13,348 bases of DNA from Gammaproteobacteria bacterium UBA1119 (lineage in GTDB: Bacteria; Pseudomonadota; Gammaproteobacteria; Pseudomonadales; Azotimanducaceae), in the NCBI GenBank assembly GCA_002313255.1, contig DCBA01000068.1:26033-39380 (forward strand), read 5' to 3'. The notes below the pieces were generated by a model. The model saw nothing but the letters and a program-made list of their open reading frames with translations. It made no database searches and had not been told where the DNA came from. Below, piece by piece: positions 6,558 through 13,348 of the stretch; position 1 is the first letter of the stretch; every line of letters starts with the position of its first letter. A program made the position numbers and the translations under genes.

Positions 6558-7787
6558 ATGCTCCCAACCTCTGCCGGTGAATCAGACGTTCCGCCACCGA
6601 TTCTGGAGGTCATAAGGAATTTAATTCTCCCGGTCTATCTGCCATCCGCCCTTTATGCGATCGCGCACAACGCTATTCAAATTCTTCTACCCCTGTACGC
6701 GTTGAAGCTTGGCGGCGGTTTCGCAATGGCCGCCGCGATGGTAGGCATGCGAGGCATCGGTACCATGCTGTCGGACGTCCCTTCGGGCCTTCTCGTCGCT
6801 CGTTTCGGTGACAAGGCCGTCATGGTTATCGGCTTACTTCTCTTACTCATCATGGCCGTTGGATGCGCGATCACGAAATCGCCGTGGTTACTAGGCTTTC
6901 TTGCGCTCGGATTTGGCGCCGGCGCTGGCATGTTCTTGCTCGCTCGATTGACGTTTATCACCGAAACCGTGCAACTGAACCAACGAGGAAGGGTGATCTC
7001 GGTGATGGCGGGGCTGCATCGTGCCGGTGCCCTAGTCGGCCCTCTCGTTGGCGGTTTTACCGCCGAGCTTATTGGTTACGAACCGGTTTTTGTGGGCGCA
7101 GCTATGCTGTTTGTGATTTGCCTAGTGACCGTCATGATCTTTTCGAAAGGTAGCCGGCGCTCTCGAGAAAAACGAAAGACGGTTCCAATCCGCCAGATCA
7201 TCGGTGCTCAACGTCATACCTTTATGACGGCGGGCGTGGTCATGGTGATGCTTTCATTCCTTCGTCACAGTCGGGTGTTAATGATTCCCCTCGTCGGAAT
7301 ATCGCTCGGCTTGGGTGAATCGGAGATTGGGCTCGTCTTTAGTCTCTCTTCTCTAATCGACATGCTTATGTTCTTTCCGGCTGGACTGATCCTCGACCAT
7401 GCCGGTCGCAGGTATGCGTTGGCTCCATCCCTTTTCTTCTTGGGAACGGCCATCGTGTTGCTGCCATTAGCGACAGGATTTGTTCAATTTTGTGCTATCG
7501 CCATGCTAGCGGGACTAGGCAACGGATTTGGGACGGGCATTTTTATGACGCTTGGCGGGGACTTTTCGCCGCCAAATGGCCGCAGTGAGTTTCTTGGAGT
7601 TTGGCGCCTCGTGGGCGACGCCGGTGGCGCGGTGGGTCCCTTCTTCATGGGAACGATCGCGAGCGCTACCACGTTAGCCGTTGCCAGCGCGTGGACCGGT
7701 GGCCTTGCGATCATTGGGTTAATTATTCTCTTTCGTTACGTTCCCGAAACGTTGCATCATGAGACGTCTAATCAAGTCAACCGCTAA
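6558..7787 (+). CDS. Major facilitator superfamily (MFS) transporter
   Basis: The 409-residue protein is strongly hydrophobic throughout and reads as two six-helix halves in the inner membrane, the usual MFS size. Motif A-like loops occur in both halves: GLLVARFGDK (77-86) between helices 2 and 3, and GLILDHAGRR (276-285) at the matching place in the second half. A basic cytoplasmic loop (about 198-213, KGSRRSREKRK) separates the halves. The ATG at 6558 is the first start after an in-frame TGA at 6537, but the nearest GGAG (6531-6534) is too far away, so the start is slightly uncertain. The class II aldolase-like gene begins 23 bases downstream, suggesting that the pair imports or exports and then processes one compound. 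The substrate cannot be read from sequence; no regulator lies next to it. Confidence 0.88.
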   Translation: MLPTSAGESDVPPPILEVIRNLILPVYLPSALYAIAHNAIQILLPLYALKLGGGFAMAAAMVGMRGIGTMLSDVPSGLLVARFGDKAVMVIGLLLLLIMAVGCAITKSPWLLGFLALGFGAGAGMFLLARLTFITETVQLNQRGRVISVMAGLHRAGALVGPLVGGFTAELIGYEPVFVGAAMLFVICLVTVMIFSKGSRRSREKRKTVPIRQIIGAQRHTFMTAGVVMVMLSFLRHSRVLMIPLVGISLGLGESEIGLVFSLSSLIDMLMFFPAGLILDHAGRRYALAPSLFFLGTAIVLLPLATGFVQFCAIAMLAGLGNGFGTGIFMTLGGDFSPPNGRSEFLGVWRLVGDAGGAVGPFFMGTIASATTLAVASAWTGGLAIIGLIILFRYVPETLHHETSNQVNR

Positions 7788-7810
7788 CGCAAACCACACT
7801 ACGCGTTAGC
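7783..7810 (+). repeat. 8-bp inverted repeat between MFS stop and aldolase-like start
   Basis: GCTAACGC (7783-7790) and GCGTTAGC (7803-7810) are perfect inverted copies around a 12-base loop. The left arm contains the MFS stop codon and the right arm ends directly against the ATG at 7811. It could be a protein-binding site, or an RNA hairpin that takes up the place where the ribosome site should be, coupling the two genes. The same core returns after the aldolase-like gene. Confidence 0.5.
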
Positions 7811-8506
7811 ATGGAATTACGTATGGATAGTCGCGAAACCATGCTCGAGGAGCTATGCAACGGTTACCGTATCTTTGCAGCGCACGGCTGGGGAGATCTG
7901 GGAGACGGCCATATCAGTGCGCGCGACCCTGATCGAACCGATTGCTTTTGGCTGCTCCGTTACGGGGTAGCCTTTGCGGAAGCTGAACCGAGCGACTTCG
8001 TGCTGCTTAATGCCGAGGGCCTCGTCGTTGAGGGATCAGGCGACGTCAACAAGGCAGGGTTCTTCATTCACCAGCCGCTATTGGCCGCTCGACAAGACAT
8101 TAGTAGCGTCGCTCACACCCACACGCAATGGGGAACACCGTTTTCCGCGGAAGTTCGCGATGTCGAACCCATCACCCAAGAAGCGTGCCTCTTCTTTGAG
8201 GATTGCGTGTTGTTCGACGACGAGGAGGTGCAGGTACAAAGCTTAGATGGCGGTTCTCGCATTGCGCAAAGCTTAGGACGTAACGGCGCAATTATTCTGC
8301 GCAATCACGGCCTCTTAACAGTTGGTACCGATGTCGCACAATCGGTATCGCGTTTCGTCATGCTCGAGCGTGTCGCTGAAGCCCATATAAAAGCTAGAAA
8401 CGCCCAGCCGATTTCGGGTCAAGCGGCGCGACGCGCTAAACAGGATCTATCAAGGGAAGGTGCCGACCGCAGCGCCTTCGAATTTCTGGTCAAACACCAC
8501 CTCTAG
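7811..8506 (+). CDS. Class II aldolase/adducin family protein
   Basis: The 231-residue protein has the family's usual size and zinc site: H102-x-H104 in AHTHTQWG and H166 in RNHGLLT. The N-terminal GHISARDP replaces the GNxS phosphate-binding loop of sugar-phosphate aldolases. In L-fuculose-1-phosphate aldolase the catalytic glutamate E73 lies 19 residues before the first zinc histidine; here that position is Gly83. So the metal fold is kept but aldol cleavage by the FucA mechanism is doubtful, and the protein may bind a non-phosphorylated substrate, for example as a decarboxylase or dehydratase. The start is ambiguous: ATG at 7811 abuts a hairpin arm, while ATG at 7823 has a weak GGA eight bases upstream. 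It follows the MFS gene by 23 bases and is likely co-transcribed. The exact reaction is unknown. Confidence 0.85.
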   Translation: MELRMDSRETMLEELCNGYRIFAAHGWGDLGDGHISARDPDRTDCFWLLRYGVAFAEAEPSDFVLLNAEGLVVEGSGDVNKAGFFIHQPLLAARQDISSVAHTHTQWGTPFSAEVRDVEPITQEACLFFEDCVLFDDEEVQVQSLDGGSRIAQSLGRNGAIILRNHGLLTVGTDVAQSVSRFVMLERVAEAHIKARNAQPISGQAARRAKQDLSREGADRSAFEFLVKHHL

Positions 8507-8509
8507 AAT

Positions 8510-8519
8510 TAACGCGTTA
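8510..8519. repeat. 10-bp palindrome TAACGCGTTA at convergent gene ends
   Basis: TAACGCGTTA is a perfect palindrome filling most of the 10-base gap between the aldolase-like stop and the SMP-30-like stop, and it includes that second stop codon (plus-strand TTA at 8517-8519). It contains both GCGTTA and TAACGC, the core of the inverted repeat at 7783-7810. A 5-bp stem without a loop is no terminator by itself, so a DNA-binding site or chance are the alternatives. Confidence 0.4.
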
Positions 8520-9404
8520 GAAGAGAGGTATCCCGGCCACTTTAACCTGGGTGCGATAAAGGTGGTTCGATGAGGTTAGGAAAAAGGTCTTTAGATCATC
8601 GCCACCCCACGTGAAATTGGCGCAGAAAGCGGGGGTCTGGATGACGCCTAAACAACAGCCGTCGACAGCGTAAACGTGCACTCCGCCTGGCCCAGCGCAG
8701 AATACGTGCCCGGTCGATGCCACCTTGAGACCGTCCGGAGCGCCGGCGCCGGTCCCCGTCGACTCAGCAAATACGTCGCCGCCCGATAGCGCACCGCCAT
8801 CGCCAATCTGAAATTTTCGAATGTGCATACGTGGTGTATCCGCCACATACAACTCCTGTTGATCAGGTGTAAAGGCCAACCCATTGGGCTGCTGAAAATC
8901 GCTGGCAAGGAGTTCTAGCTCGCCAGTGGCGGCATCGACTCGATAGAGACCCTGAAAATCAAGTTCGGTCTCGCGCACGATCCCCGTATGGTCTTCGCGA
9001 CCGTACGTCGGATCGGTGAAATAAACATCGCCGTTGTTACGCACCACGATATCGTTCGGGCTATTGAGCGCTTTGCCTTGGTAATGGCTGGCAATCACCG
9101 TAAGCGAGCCGTCAGACTCTTCTCGGGTCACTCGCGACGTTGCGTGTTCGCAACTGAGAATACGACCGCTGCCGTCGTAGGTATTACCGTTGCTCATGTT
9201 GCTGGGCTCGCGGTAGACAGAAACCCCGCTCGACTCCTTCCAACGATGCATTCGATTCGATGGGATGTCGCTAAAGGTCAGGTGTTGCTCGTGTGGATGC
9301 CAAATCGGTCCCTCGGTAAAGGCGAAGCCATCGACCAACGTTTCTAATTCAAGATTTTCTTCAACGACGTCGAAGAATCGCTCGTCCCTGACTTCGATAC
9401 CCAT
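8517..9404 (-). CDS. SMP-30/gluconolactonase/LRE-like protein (putative lactonase)
   Basis: This 295-residue protein is a six-bladed beta-propeller of the SMP-30/gluconolactonase family, which hydrolyses lactones or related esters at a single divalent metal. The expected ligands are visible: E31 in FTEGPIW, N117 in NSPNDIV, N174 in QQPNGLAF and D224 in GAPDGLKV. Repeated blade motifs (GDVYFTDP, ELYVADT, GHVFCAGPGGVHVY) support the fold. There is no signal peptide, so it probably acts in the cytoplasm on a sugar lactone. The ATG at 9404 has AGGAG six bases upstream (plus-strand CTCCT at 9411-9415). Its end lies 10 bases from the end of the converging aldolase-like gene. The 192-base upstream gap suggests its own promoter. 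Substrate unknown; a sugar or sugar-acid role with the MFS/aldolase pair is only a guess. Confidence 0.87.
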   Translation of the reverse strand: MGIEVRDERFFDVVEENLELETLVDGFAFTEGPIWHPHEQHLTFSDIPSNRMHRWKESSGVSVYREPSNMSNGNTYDGSGRILSCEHATSRVTREESDGSLTVIASHYQGKALNSPNDIVVRNNGDVYFTDPTYGREDHTGIVRETELDFQGLYRVDAATGELELLASDFQQPNGLAFTPDQQELYVADTPRMHIRKFQIGDGGALSGGDVFAESTGTGAGAPDGLKVASTGHVFCAGPGGVHVYAVDGCCLGVIQTPAFCANFTWGGDDLKTFFLTSSNHLYRTQVKVAGIPLF

Positions 9405-9596
9405 TGATATCTCCTATCACACTACGTCACCACAACCATACCGCCAACGCGCCGCTAGTTCGAAGACCACAACATCTAACTATCGCCGTTTGTCTACGAC
9501 TTTCACCGCTCATGTTTTATCCGTGCGCCCAGCAAAGATCCAAGCACGCCGTCGCTGTTTACATGCCTATTCGTCGTCAATCACGTGCCACCACGC
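9405..9596 (-). promoter_or_regulatory. Upstream region of the SMP-30-like gene, weak promoter candidate
   Basis: I see no gene in these 192 bases; a plus-strand reading frame across it has no family features. On the minus strand a TTGGAT (plus-strand 9538-9543) and GATAAA (plus-strand 9516-9521) are separated by 16 bases and could be a sigma-70 promoter for the SMP-30-like gene, with a leader of about 100 bases. The match is moderate and unproven. No terminator hairpin for the amidase gene was found. Confidence 0.25.
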
Positions 9597-10070
9597 TTAG
9601 TCTGCGGTTCGCGGCGAATATTGCGATTCCACCTCGCGTTGTAATTTTTCGTCGCGAGCGCGAATCAATTCCTTCTTAAACCAATCTGCGACTTCACGCA
9701 TCGGGAAGCGTTTTCCCGGACACGAGGTCTCACCATCACCGCGTACTTGCCGATGAGCGCCTAGATCGATGTCCGCATAGCGAAATTTCAGGTCGAGTAA
9801 CAACTCCTTTAGCGCCTCAAGCTGACGCACCTTCGGCGGCTCACGATCGAAGTTGCCACATAGCACGATGCCTACGGAACCAGGGTGCTGACCCTTCCTT
9901 TCTGGCGCAAGCAACTCCGCCACCGACCCATCCGGCTCCACCCGGTAATGAAATCCCTCACGGCTACAGCCCTCATGATGCAGCAGGATAAACCTCACAG
10001 GGCCTCTAGACCCTCCTCGATTTTCCCCGTCGACCCGAGTCGACGCGCTCGTGGACTTGTTGCCCGGCAT
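9597..10070 (-). CDS. N-acetylmuramoyl-L-alanine amidase, T7-lysozyme/PGRP type
   Basis: The 157-residue protein matches the Amidase_2/PGRP zinc amidase domain, which cuts the bond between N-acetylmuramic acid and the stem peptide of peptidoglycan. Visible landmarks are LLHHEG (zinc ligand H31 or H32), FHYRVEPDGSV with Y42 at the place of T7 lysozyme Tyr46, VGIVLCGNFD, GAHRQV with H106, and SCPGKRFP with C117. The cysteine as third ligand is the T7 lysozyme/PGRP pattern rather than the aspartate of AmpD. T7 lysozyme Lys128 is replaced by T115. No signal peptide is seen, so it is either cytoplasmic (muropeptide recycling or an odd substrate) or exported by other means. Its ATG shares one base with the stop of the upstream MBL gene (TAATG), a sign of coupling. 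The acidic, charged C-terminal tail has no known motif. Phage origin is possible, but no phage genes are nearby. Confidence 0.82.
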   Translation of the reverse strand: MPGNKSTSASTRVDGENRGGSRGPVRFILLHHEGCSREGFHYRVEPDGSVAELLAPERKGQHPGSVGIVLCGNFDREPPKVRQLEALKELLLDLKFRYADIDLGAHRQVRGDGETSCPGKRFPMREVADWFKKELIRARDEKLQREVESQYSPRTAD

Positions 10071-11119
10071 TAGAAGATCTGCATAACTTCTATCGCGTCT
10101 GTATTCGCCGGCAAATTGAACACAGTACCATCATCAACAAGGCGAACCTCCGACGGTAAGCCTCGACGAAAAATGCTCTCTGCGATCCGATTCGGGGGTA
10201 CTGGGACTAAGTGATACAACGCAAGCATCGCGACACCCGCCTCACGGGAAACTTCGGTCAAGGAATCAGTGTGGGCGTGGTAATCGAGAATATCGTCCAA
10301 GATCTGCGCCATACGCGTGTTACCCGCCGACGTAACGGCGTCTCTCATCGCGCGCACGAGCGTTCGCGAGAGCGCGTCATGGAGGAGGAGATCGGCGTTG
10401 CGCGAGGCCGTCGCTGTGGACTGCAACGCGTTGGTATCGCCACTAACAACGACGGAGCGGTCGCGGTACTCAAAACGATAGCCCACCGCGGGTTGAACGG
10501 GATCGTGATCGACCGAAAAAGGCGTGATGTTGAATTCTCCTATCTCGGTAACTTTACCCAAAGCGATTAACTGCGGCCGCATCGGCCCAACATCTGGGGG
10601 TAATAGCTCGCTGCCGTGGTGCATCGTTCGATACGTTCGATCCAGCGCGTAGGCTTCGTTAAATCCATCGACAACTCTAGCCACACCTTCTGGACCGTAT
10701 ACGTTTAACGGCGCGGTCCGCCCTGCAACCCAGGAGGCAAGGTTGGTGTCTCCCAGCGCACTAATGTGGTCCGAGTGGAAATGGGTGAACAAGACGCCGG
10801 CGAGGTTTTGCATTGGCAGCCGCGCGCGTAACAAATTTGCTGTCGACCCAGCACCCGTATCGACAATGAAAAAAGTGGATCCGGCCGCCACAACGATGCA
10901 GCTCTGGGCTCGTTCCGATATCCCAAGAGGCGAAGCGCTACCACAAACAAACACACGCAAGACGTCGGGGTCTTCCCAAGCCATGGGTGTCTCGAGGAGA
11001 CGTGCAGCGATCAAGCGCTTCATTAGAATGTTCTGGCCCCAGGAAGTCTGCGTCATAACCAGCGCGGTCGCGGTTAGAAGCGCCAGTCCCACGCCTAAAA
11101 TAACTAACCCTTTCTTCAT
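10070..11119 (-). CDS. Exported or membrane-anchored MBL-fold metallo-hydrolase
   Basis: The 349-residue protein is a metallo-beta-lactamase-fold hydrolase of the RNase Z/arylsulfatase-like branch. The metal motif is THFHSDH (H113, H115, D117, H118), followed by H205 in VDHDPVQP, the bridging D228 in VSGDTN, and H283 in YHAHTD. The N-terminus (KK, then LVILGVGLALLTATALVM) is a signal peptide or anchor with no clear cleavage site, so the enzyme probably faces the periplasm; tRNA processing is therefore unlikely. There is no strong ribosome site before the ATG at 11119, but the signal sequence starting there supports it. It sits 56 bases after the VOC gene and overlaps the amidase gene by one base. 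Known relatives hydrolyse sulfate esters, phosphodiesters or lactones. The substrate here is unknown. Confidence 0.85.
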   Translation of the reverse strand: MKKGLVILGVGLALLTATALVMTQTSWGQNILMKRLIAARLLETPMAWEDPDVLRVFVCGSASPLGISERAQSCIVVAAGSTFFIVDTGAGSTANLLRARLPMQNLAGVLFTHFHSDHISALGDTNLASWVAGRTAPLNVYGPEGVARVVDGFNEAYALDRTYRTMHHGSELLPPDVGPMRPQLIALGKVTEIGEFNITPFSVDHDPVQPAVGYRFEYRDRSVVVSGDTNALQSTATASRNADLLLHDALSRTLVRAMRDAVTSAGNTRMAQILDDILDYHAHTDSLTEVSREAGVAMLALYHLVPVPPNRIAESIFRRGLPSEVRLVDDGTVFNLPANTDAIEVMQIF

Positions 11120-11175
11120 TTGGTGTTAGCCGTGGCGCGTGCGTACAAAGGACCCATCGTCGAGCTCGGTCTCAA

Positions 11176-11616
11176 CTAGTCTTCCCAGTACGGTGGATTG
11201 TTAAGCGGCCCAAGCGACTGACCCAATTGAACAAGCAAACCGTGGGCACTTTTGGGGGAAATGAAAGCGTCGATAGACATCGGATCGTCAAAACTTTTGT
11301 CCACGACTTTGATCCCCTGAGTTTCAAGCTGTTCGACTTTTTTCTCGAGATCGGGCGTCTGCAGGGTCAGGTGATGAAATCCTTCCCCTCGCTTTTCAAG
11401 GAATTGGGCAAGAAATCCATCTGGATTAATCGGTTCCAACAACTCGATACAGAAATCGTGCAAATCAAAGAGTGCAATACGAAAGTCTCCAGAGGCATGT
11501 TCCCCGATCGAGCGAAATTTAGCACCGAGGGCTTCTTCAAAAAAAGGCCTCGAGGCGTCAATACTGCGGACAGCAATGCCGATATGATCGAACCGACCGA
11601 TGGCTTCATTCGCCAC
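11176..11616 (-). CDS. VOC-superfamily protein, methylmalonyl-CoA epimerase-like
   Basis: This 146-residue protein has the two beta-alpha-beta-beta-beta modules of the vicinal oxygen chelate fold and most resembles methylmalonyl-CoA epimerase, which interconverts the two epimers of methylmalonyl-CoA. Metal-ligand positions are H11 (FDHIGIAV), E59 (CIELLEP), H81 (GFHHLTL) and Q130 (GLLVQLGQ). The last is normally glutamate, so the metal site differs and the true reaction may differ too. The start is a GTG at 11616 with GGGGGAG (plus-strand CTCCCCC at 11624-11630) seven bases upstream. It lies between the DUF3604 and MBL genes with gaps of about 55 bases each, suggesting one operon. No methylmalonyl-CoA mutase or propionyl-CoA carboxylase gene is nearby, so a glyoxalase or dioxygenase-like role remains open. 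Confidence 0.78.
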   Translation of the reverse strand: MANEAIGRFDHIGIAVRSIDASRPFFEEALGAKFRSIGEHASGDFRIALFDLHDFCIELLEPINPDGFLAQFLEKRGEGFHHLTLQTPDLEKKVEQLETQGIKVVDKSFDDPMSIDAFISPKSAHGLLVQLGQSLGPLNNPPYWED

Positions 11617-11671
11617 GTTTAAACTCCCCCTCGTTCAGACAATCTCGCACCGCAGTCGCTGCTCGTTCGAA

Positions 11672-13348
11672 TCAACGAGGTACGATCCAGATGGGAGAGG
11701 ACCACGCTCTTTCTTGAATCGTCCTCGCCAAGTCCGGTCTTGGGGCGGTTCCGGCTCGAATGGCGTCCCACGTCGACCATCGACAGGTGGGATTTTCCAA
11801 CACCCGAACGTAGTAGAACGCCCGTTGCTTAGGGTCAAAGTCGGGGTCACGCCACAGCGTCAATAGCTCCGACGCCCCACTGTCGGCAGTCACACTGCAA
11901 TCAGTCAAATCGACTTCTGCGCCGTTGTCGGGACATCGATGGGTCTCTGGATCAACGGCTCCACCGTCCGAACACGCGACATCGTAAACGGCCTCCTGCG
12001 TCTGACCTGCGTCAAGCCAACCTTTGATAATTTGCATACGCTGCAGTTTTGCTCGCATTGGATCACGGCTCGCCCACGCCAGGAATCGCGGTTCACCACG
12101 TCGTTCAGCAAGTAGCTCGGCCCCCATCGAAACGCCGTTGGCGTACGCACTTGCGACCAAATCCGATGCTTCCAGCAACGCGTCGTCGTACTCGTAGCTC
12201 GCGAATAGGCGAACCTTGATGCGGGAGCCCGTCGTCGCAAACGTCTCTTTGCGCCGGAACGCGTCGTAGATCGATTCGCGCGTATTCTCGCCCGCCCACA
12301 CACCGGCAATACCGGACGAGCCGAAAAATCGGTTCGCGACCTCGCGAAAGGCAGGCAGACCGTCCCGATGTGCAGCCGGCACGGAACCTCTGTTCACCGG
12401 ATCTGAATCCAGCACGCCGACCTTACTGACGAAATTTGACTCGTCAAACACGTCACCCGAATTATGCGTATCGCTCGCACCGATAACACCGAAGAGATAC
12501 GGGTTTTCGCCAAGATCATTCTCCAACTTGAACCCGTTCAGCCAGGCTTCCCGAACGTAGCTCCCGCGAGGCCAACTCTTATTCCAACTCGCAATCTGGT
12601 ACGGGAAGATTTCAAAGTCGGCCCATTCATCGTTTGGCGACAAAAAGGGGTGGGTGTCGGAAGTTCCTTTAATCTGGGTGATCTCCACCAACGGCTCATT
12701 CCGCATTCTTTGGATGGCGTAGTCGGCGTCCATCGCGGAGCCGTCGAATCGGGTCATCTGGAACATATTTCCATTGGATCCGTTGGCATTGTGCGGAATG
12801 GCCAGGGCTTCAAAGCCCATCGCTCGCTGAGCATCCATCCACGTCCATAGATCTTCAGGGTTTAGTGAATCAAGTCTTGAATACGGCACGTTGGGCGCCG
12901 CATCGCCACGGTAAATAACGTTGCGATGGAGGTTGCCGTCACGGCTCGAAGTATATTCGTACGCAATAAACGTCGTTAGCTTTCCCGGTTCGTAATTGCG
13001 ATTCGCCGACGCTTGAATCTCGCTCCACGCCGATTTGACATCGCCCAAATTGAAATTGTTGTTCAGAAATTGATATGCCGTACGAAACGCTCGTCCTCGT
13101 TCTGCCACCGTCGTTGCCCCAAGAAACGTTTGCGCATCGGGGTCGTTGTGGAGTGGATGCGTTGGCTGCTCCATCGCCGACCACATCCCGAGATAAAATG
13201 CGTGGTCGGTTACGGCATAAAAATCCAGCGGGCGATCCAACTGGATCTCGAACCCTCCCGGGTGAAGGATAGGTTCACCACGAGCAAATTTATACGCATC
13301 ATCCGGCGTGGTTTTGGTGCCGAATAGAAATGCGTCGAAGGAATAACG
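11672..13348 (-). CDS. DUF3604 family protein, 5' end outside the window
   Basis: The frame stays open to the right edge, giving 558 visible residues; the beginning is missing. The first visible residues (RYSFDAFLFGTKTTPDDAY) are inside the conserved N-terminal block of DUF3604, so the TTG at 13240 is not the start. The family has a PHP-like metal-binding fold. Likely metal-site residues are in TDHAFYLG (47-49), GNLHRN (H141), PHNANGSNG (H186) and GASDTHNSG (293-295). Four cysteines near the end (459, 472, 484, 522) are consistent with disulfides in an exported protein, and the C-terminal block (LWRDPDFDPKQRAFYYVRVL) is typical. The biochemical role of DUF3604 is poorly defined; a hydrolase is inferred from the metal fold. 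It is the first visible gene of a leftward cluster with the VOC, MBL and amidase genes. Confidence 0.88.
   Translation of the reverse strand, partial: RYSFDAFLFGTKTTPDDAYKFARGEPILHPGGFEIQLDRPLDFYAVTDHAFYLGMWSAMEQPTHPLHNDPDAQTFLGATTVAERGRAFRTAYQFLNNNFNLGDVKSAWSEIQASANRNYEPGKLTTFIAYEYTSSRDGNLHRNVIYRGDAAPNVPYSRLDSLNPEDLWTWMDAQRAMGFEALAIPHNANGSNGNMFQMTRFDGSAMDADYAIQRMRNEPLVEITQIKGTSDTHPFLSPNDEWADFEIFPYQIASWNKSWPRGSYVREAWLNGFKLENDLGENPYLFGVIGASDTHNSGDVFDESNFVSKVGVLDSDPVNRGSVPAAHRDGLPAFREVANRFFGSSGIAGVWAGENTRESIYDAFRRKETFATTGSRIKVRLFASYEYDDALLEASDLVASAYANGVSMGAELLAERRGEPRFLAWASRDPMRAKLQRMQIIKGWLDAGQTQEAVYDVACSDGGAVDPETHRCPDNGAEVDLTDCSVTADSGASELLTLWRDPDFDPKQRAFYYVRVLENPTCRWSTWDAIRAGTAPRPDLARTIQERAWSSPIWIVPR

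Noticed and set aside
9404..9679. Plus-strand open frame in the gap upstream of the SMP-30-like gene
   Set aside because: It runs into the amidase gene on the opposite strand, its composition is not protein-like (many R, S, H, T) and it has no ribosome site.
10070..11119. MBL protein as RNase Z (tRNA 3' processing)
   Set aside because: A hydrophobic signal or anchor at the N-terminus places it outside the cytoplasm, and the exosite arm of RNase Z is not recognisable.
13238..13240. TTG at 13240 as start of the DUF3604 gene
   Set aside because: The frame upstream is open to the window edge and encodes the conserved DUF3604 N-terminal block, so the gene is cut by the window.
1..13348. CRISPR arrays, tRNA or rRNA genes, insertion sequences, toxin-antitoxin pairs
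   Set aside because: No regularly spaced repeats, RNA-gene signatures, transposase motifs or small paired genes were found by reading both strands.

Overview
This window looks like a piece of the chromosome of a Gram-negative, aerobic, heterotrophic bacterium. That rests on signal peptides, a c-type heme protein, CoA-linked catabolic enzymes and the mixture of families seen. The gene types (LarA family, class III CoA-transferases, DUF3604, SMP-30, redoxin/cytochrome/copper monooxygenase fusions) remind me of environmental, often marine, proteobacteria, but no marker gene fixes the lineage. I see no rRNA, tRNA, CRISPR array, transposase or phage structural gene. No stretch longer than about 300 bases lacks a gene; the longest gaps are about 180 and 190 bases.

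Left block (+ strand, 1-5567). A LarA-type nickel racemase/epimerase is followed 69 bases later by a 792-residue tandem fusion of two class III (CaiB/BaiF) CoA-transferase domains. Only the second domain keeps the catalytic aspartate. The simplest reading is a 2-hydroxyacid pathway: LarA sets the stereochemistry and the transferase activates the acid as a CoA thioester. After a 60-base gap containing a perfect TATAAT comes a secreted protein that joins a redoxin-like domain, a CxxCH heme domain and a peptidylglycine-monooxygenase-like dicopper domain with all six copper ligands recognisable.

Middle block (5622-9404). A crotonase-family gene on the minus strand converges on the cytochrome gene and diverges from a + strand pair, an MFS transporter and a class II aldolase/adducin-family protein. 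That pair converges almost end to end with a minus-strand SMP-30/gluconolactonase-like gene. Both the crotonase and the aldolase homologue lack the classical acid/base residues of their families, so their reactions cannot be read from the family name. The aldolase gene is bracketed by copies of the same GCGTTAG/CTAACGC element.

Right block (minus strand, 9597-13348). Reading leftward: a DUF3604 protein cut by the right edge, a VOC/methylmalonyl-CoA-epimerase-like protein, a membrane-anchored or exported metallo-beta-lactamase-fold hydrolase, and a small T7-lysozyme-type N-acetylmuramoyl-L-alanine amidase whose start codon overlaps the stop of the hydrolase gene. The four genes are closely spaced and could be one transcript. 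The SMP-30 gene lies downstream after 192 bases and probably has its own promoter.

I found no defence or mobile system. The most unusual items are the heme-plus-dicopper fusion protein, the half-inactive tandem CoA-transferase paired with a LarA homologue, and the start-codon hairpins of two genes.
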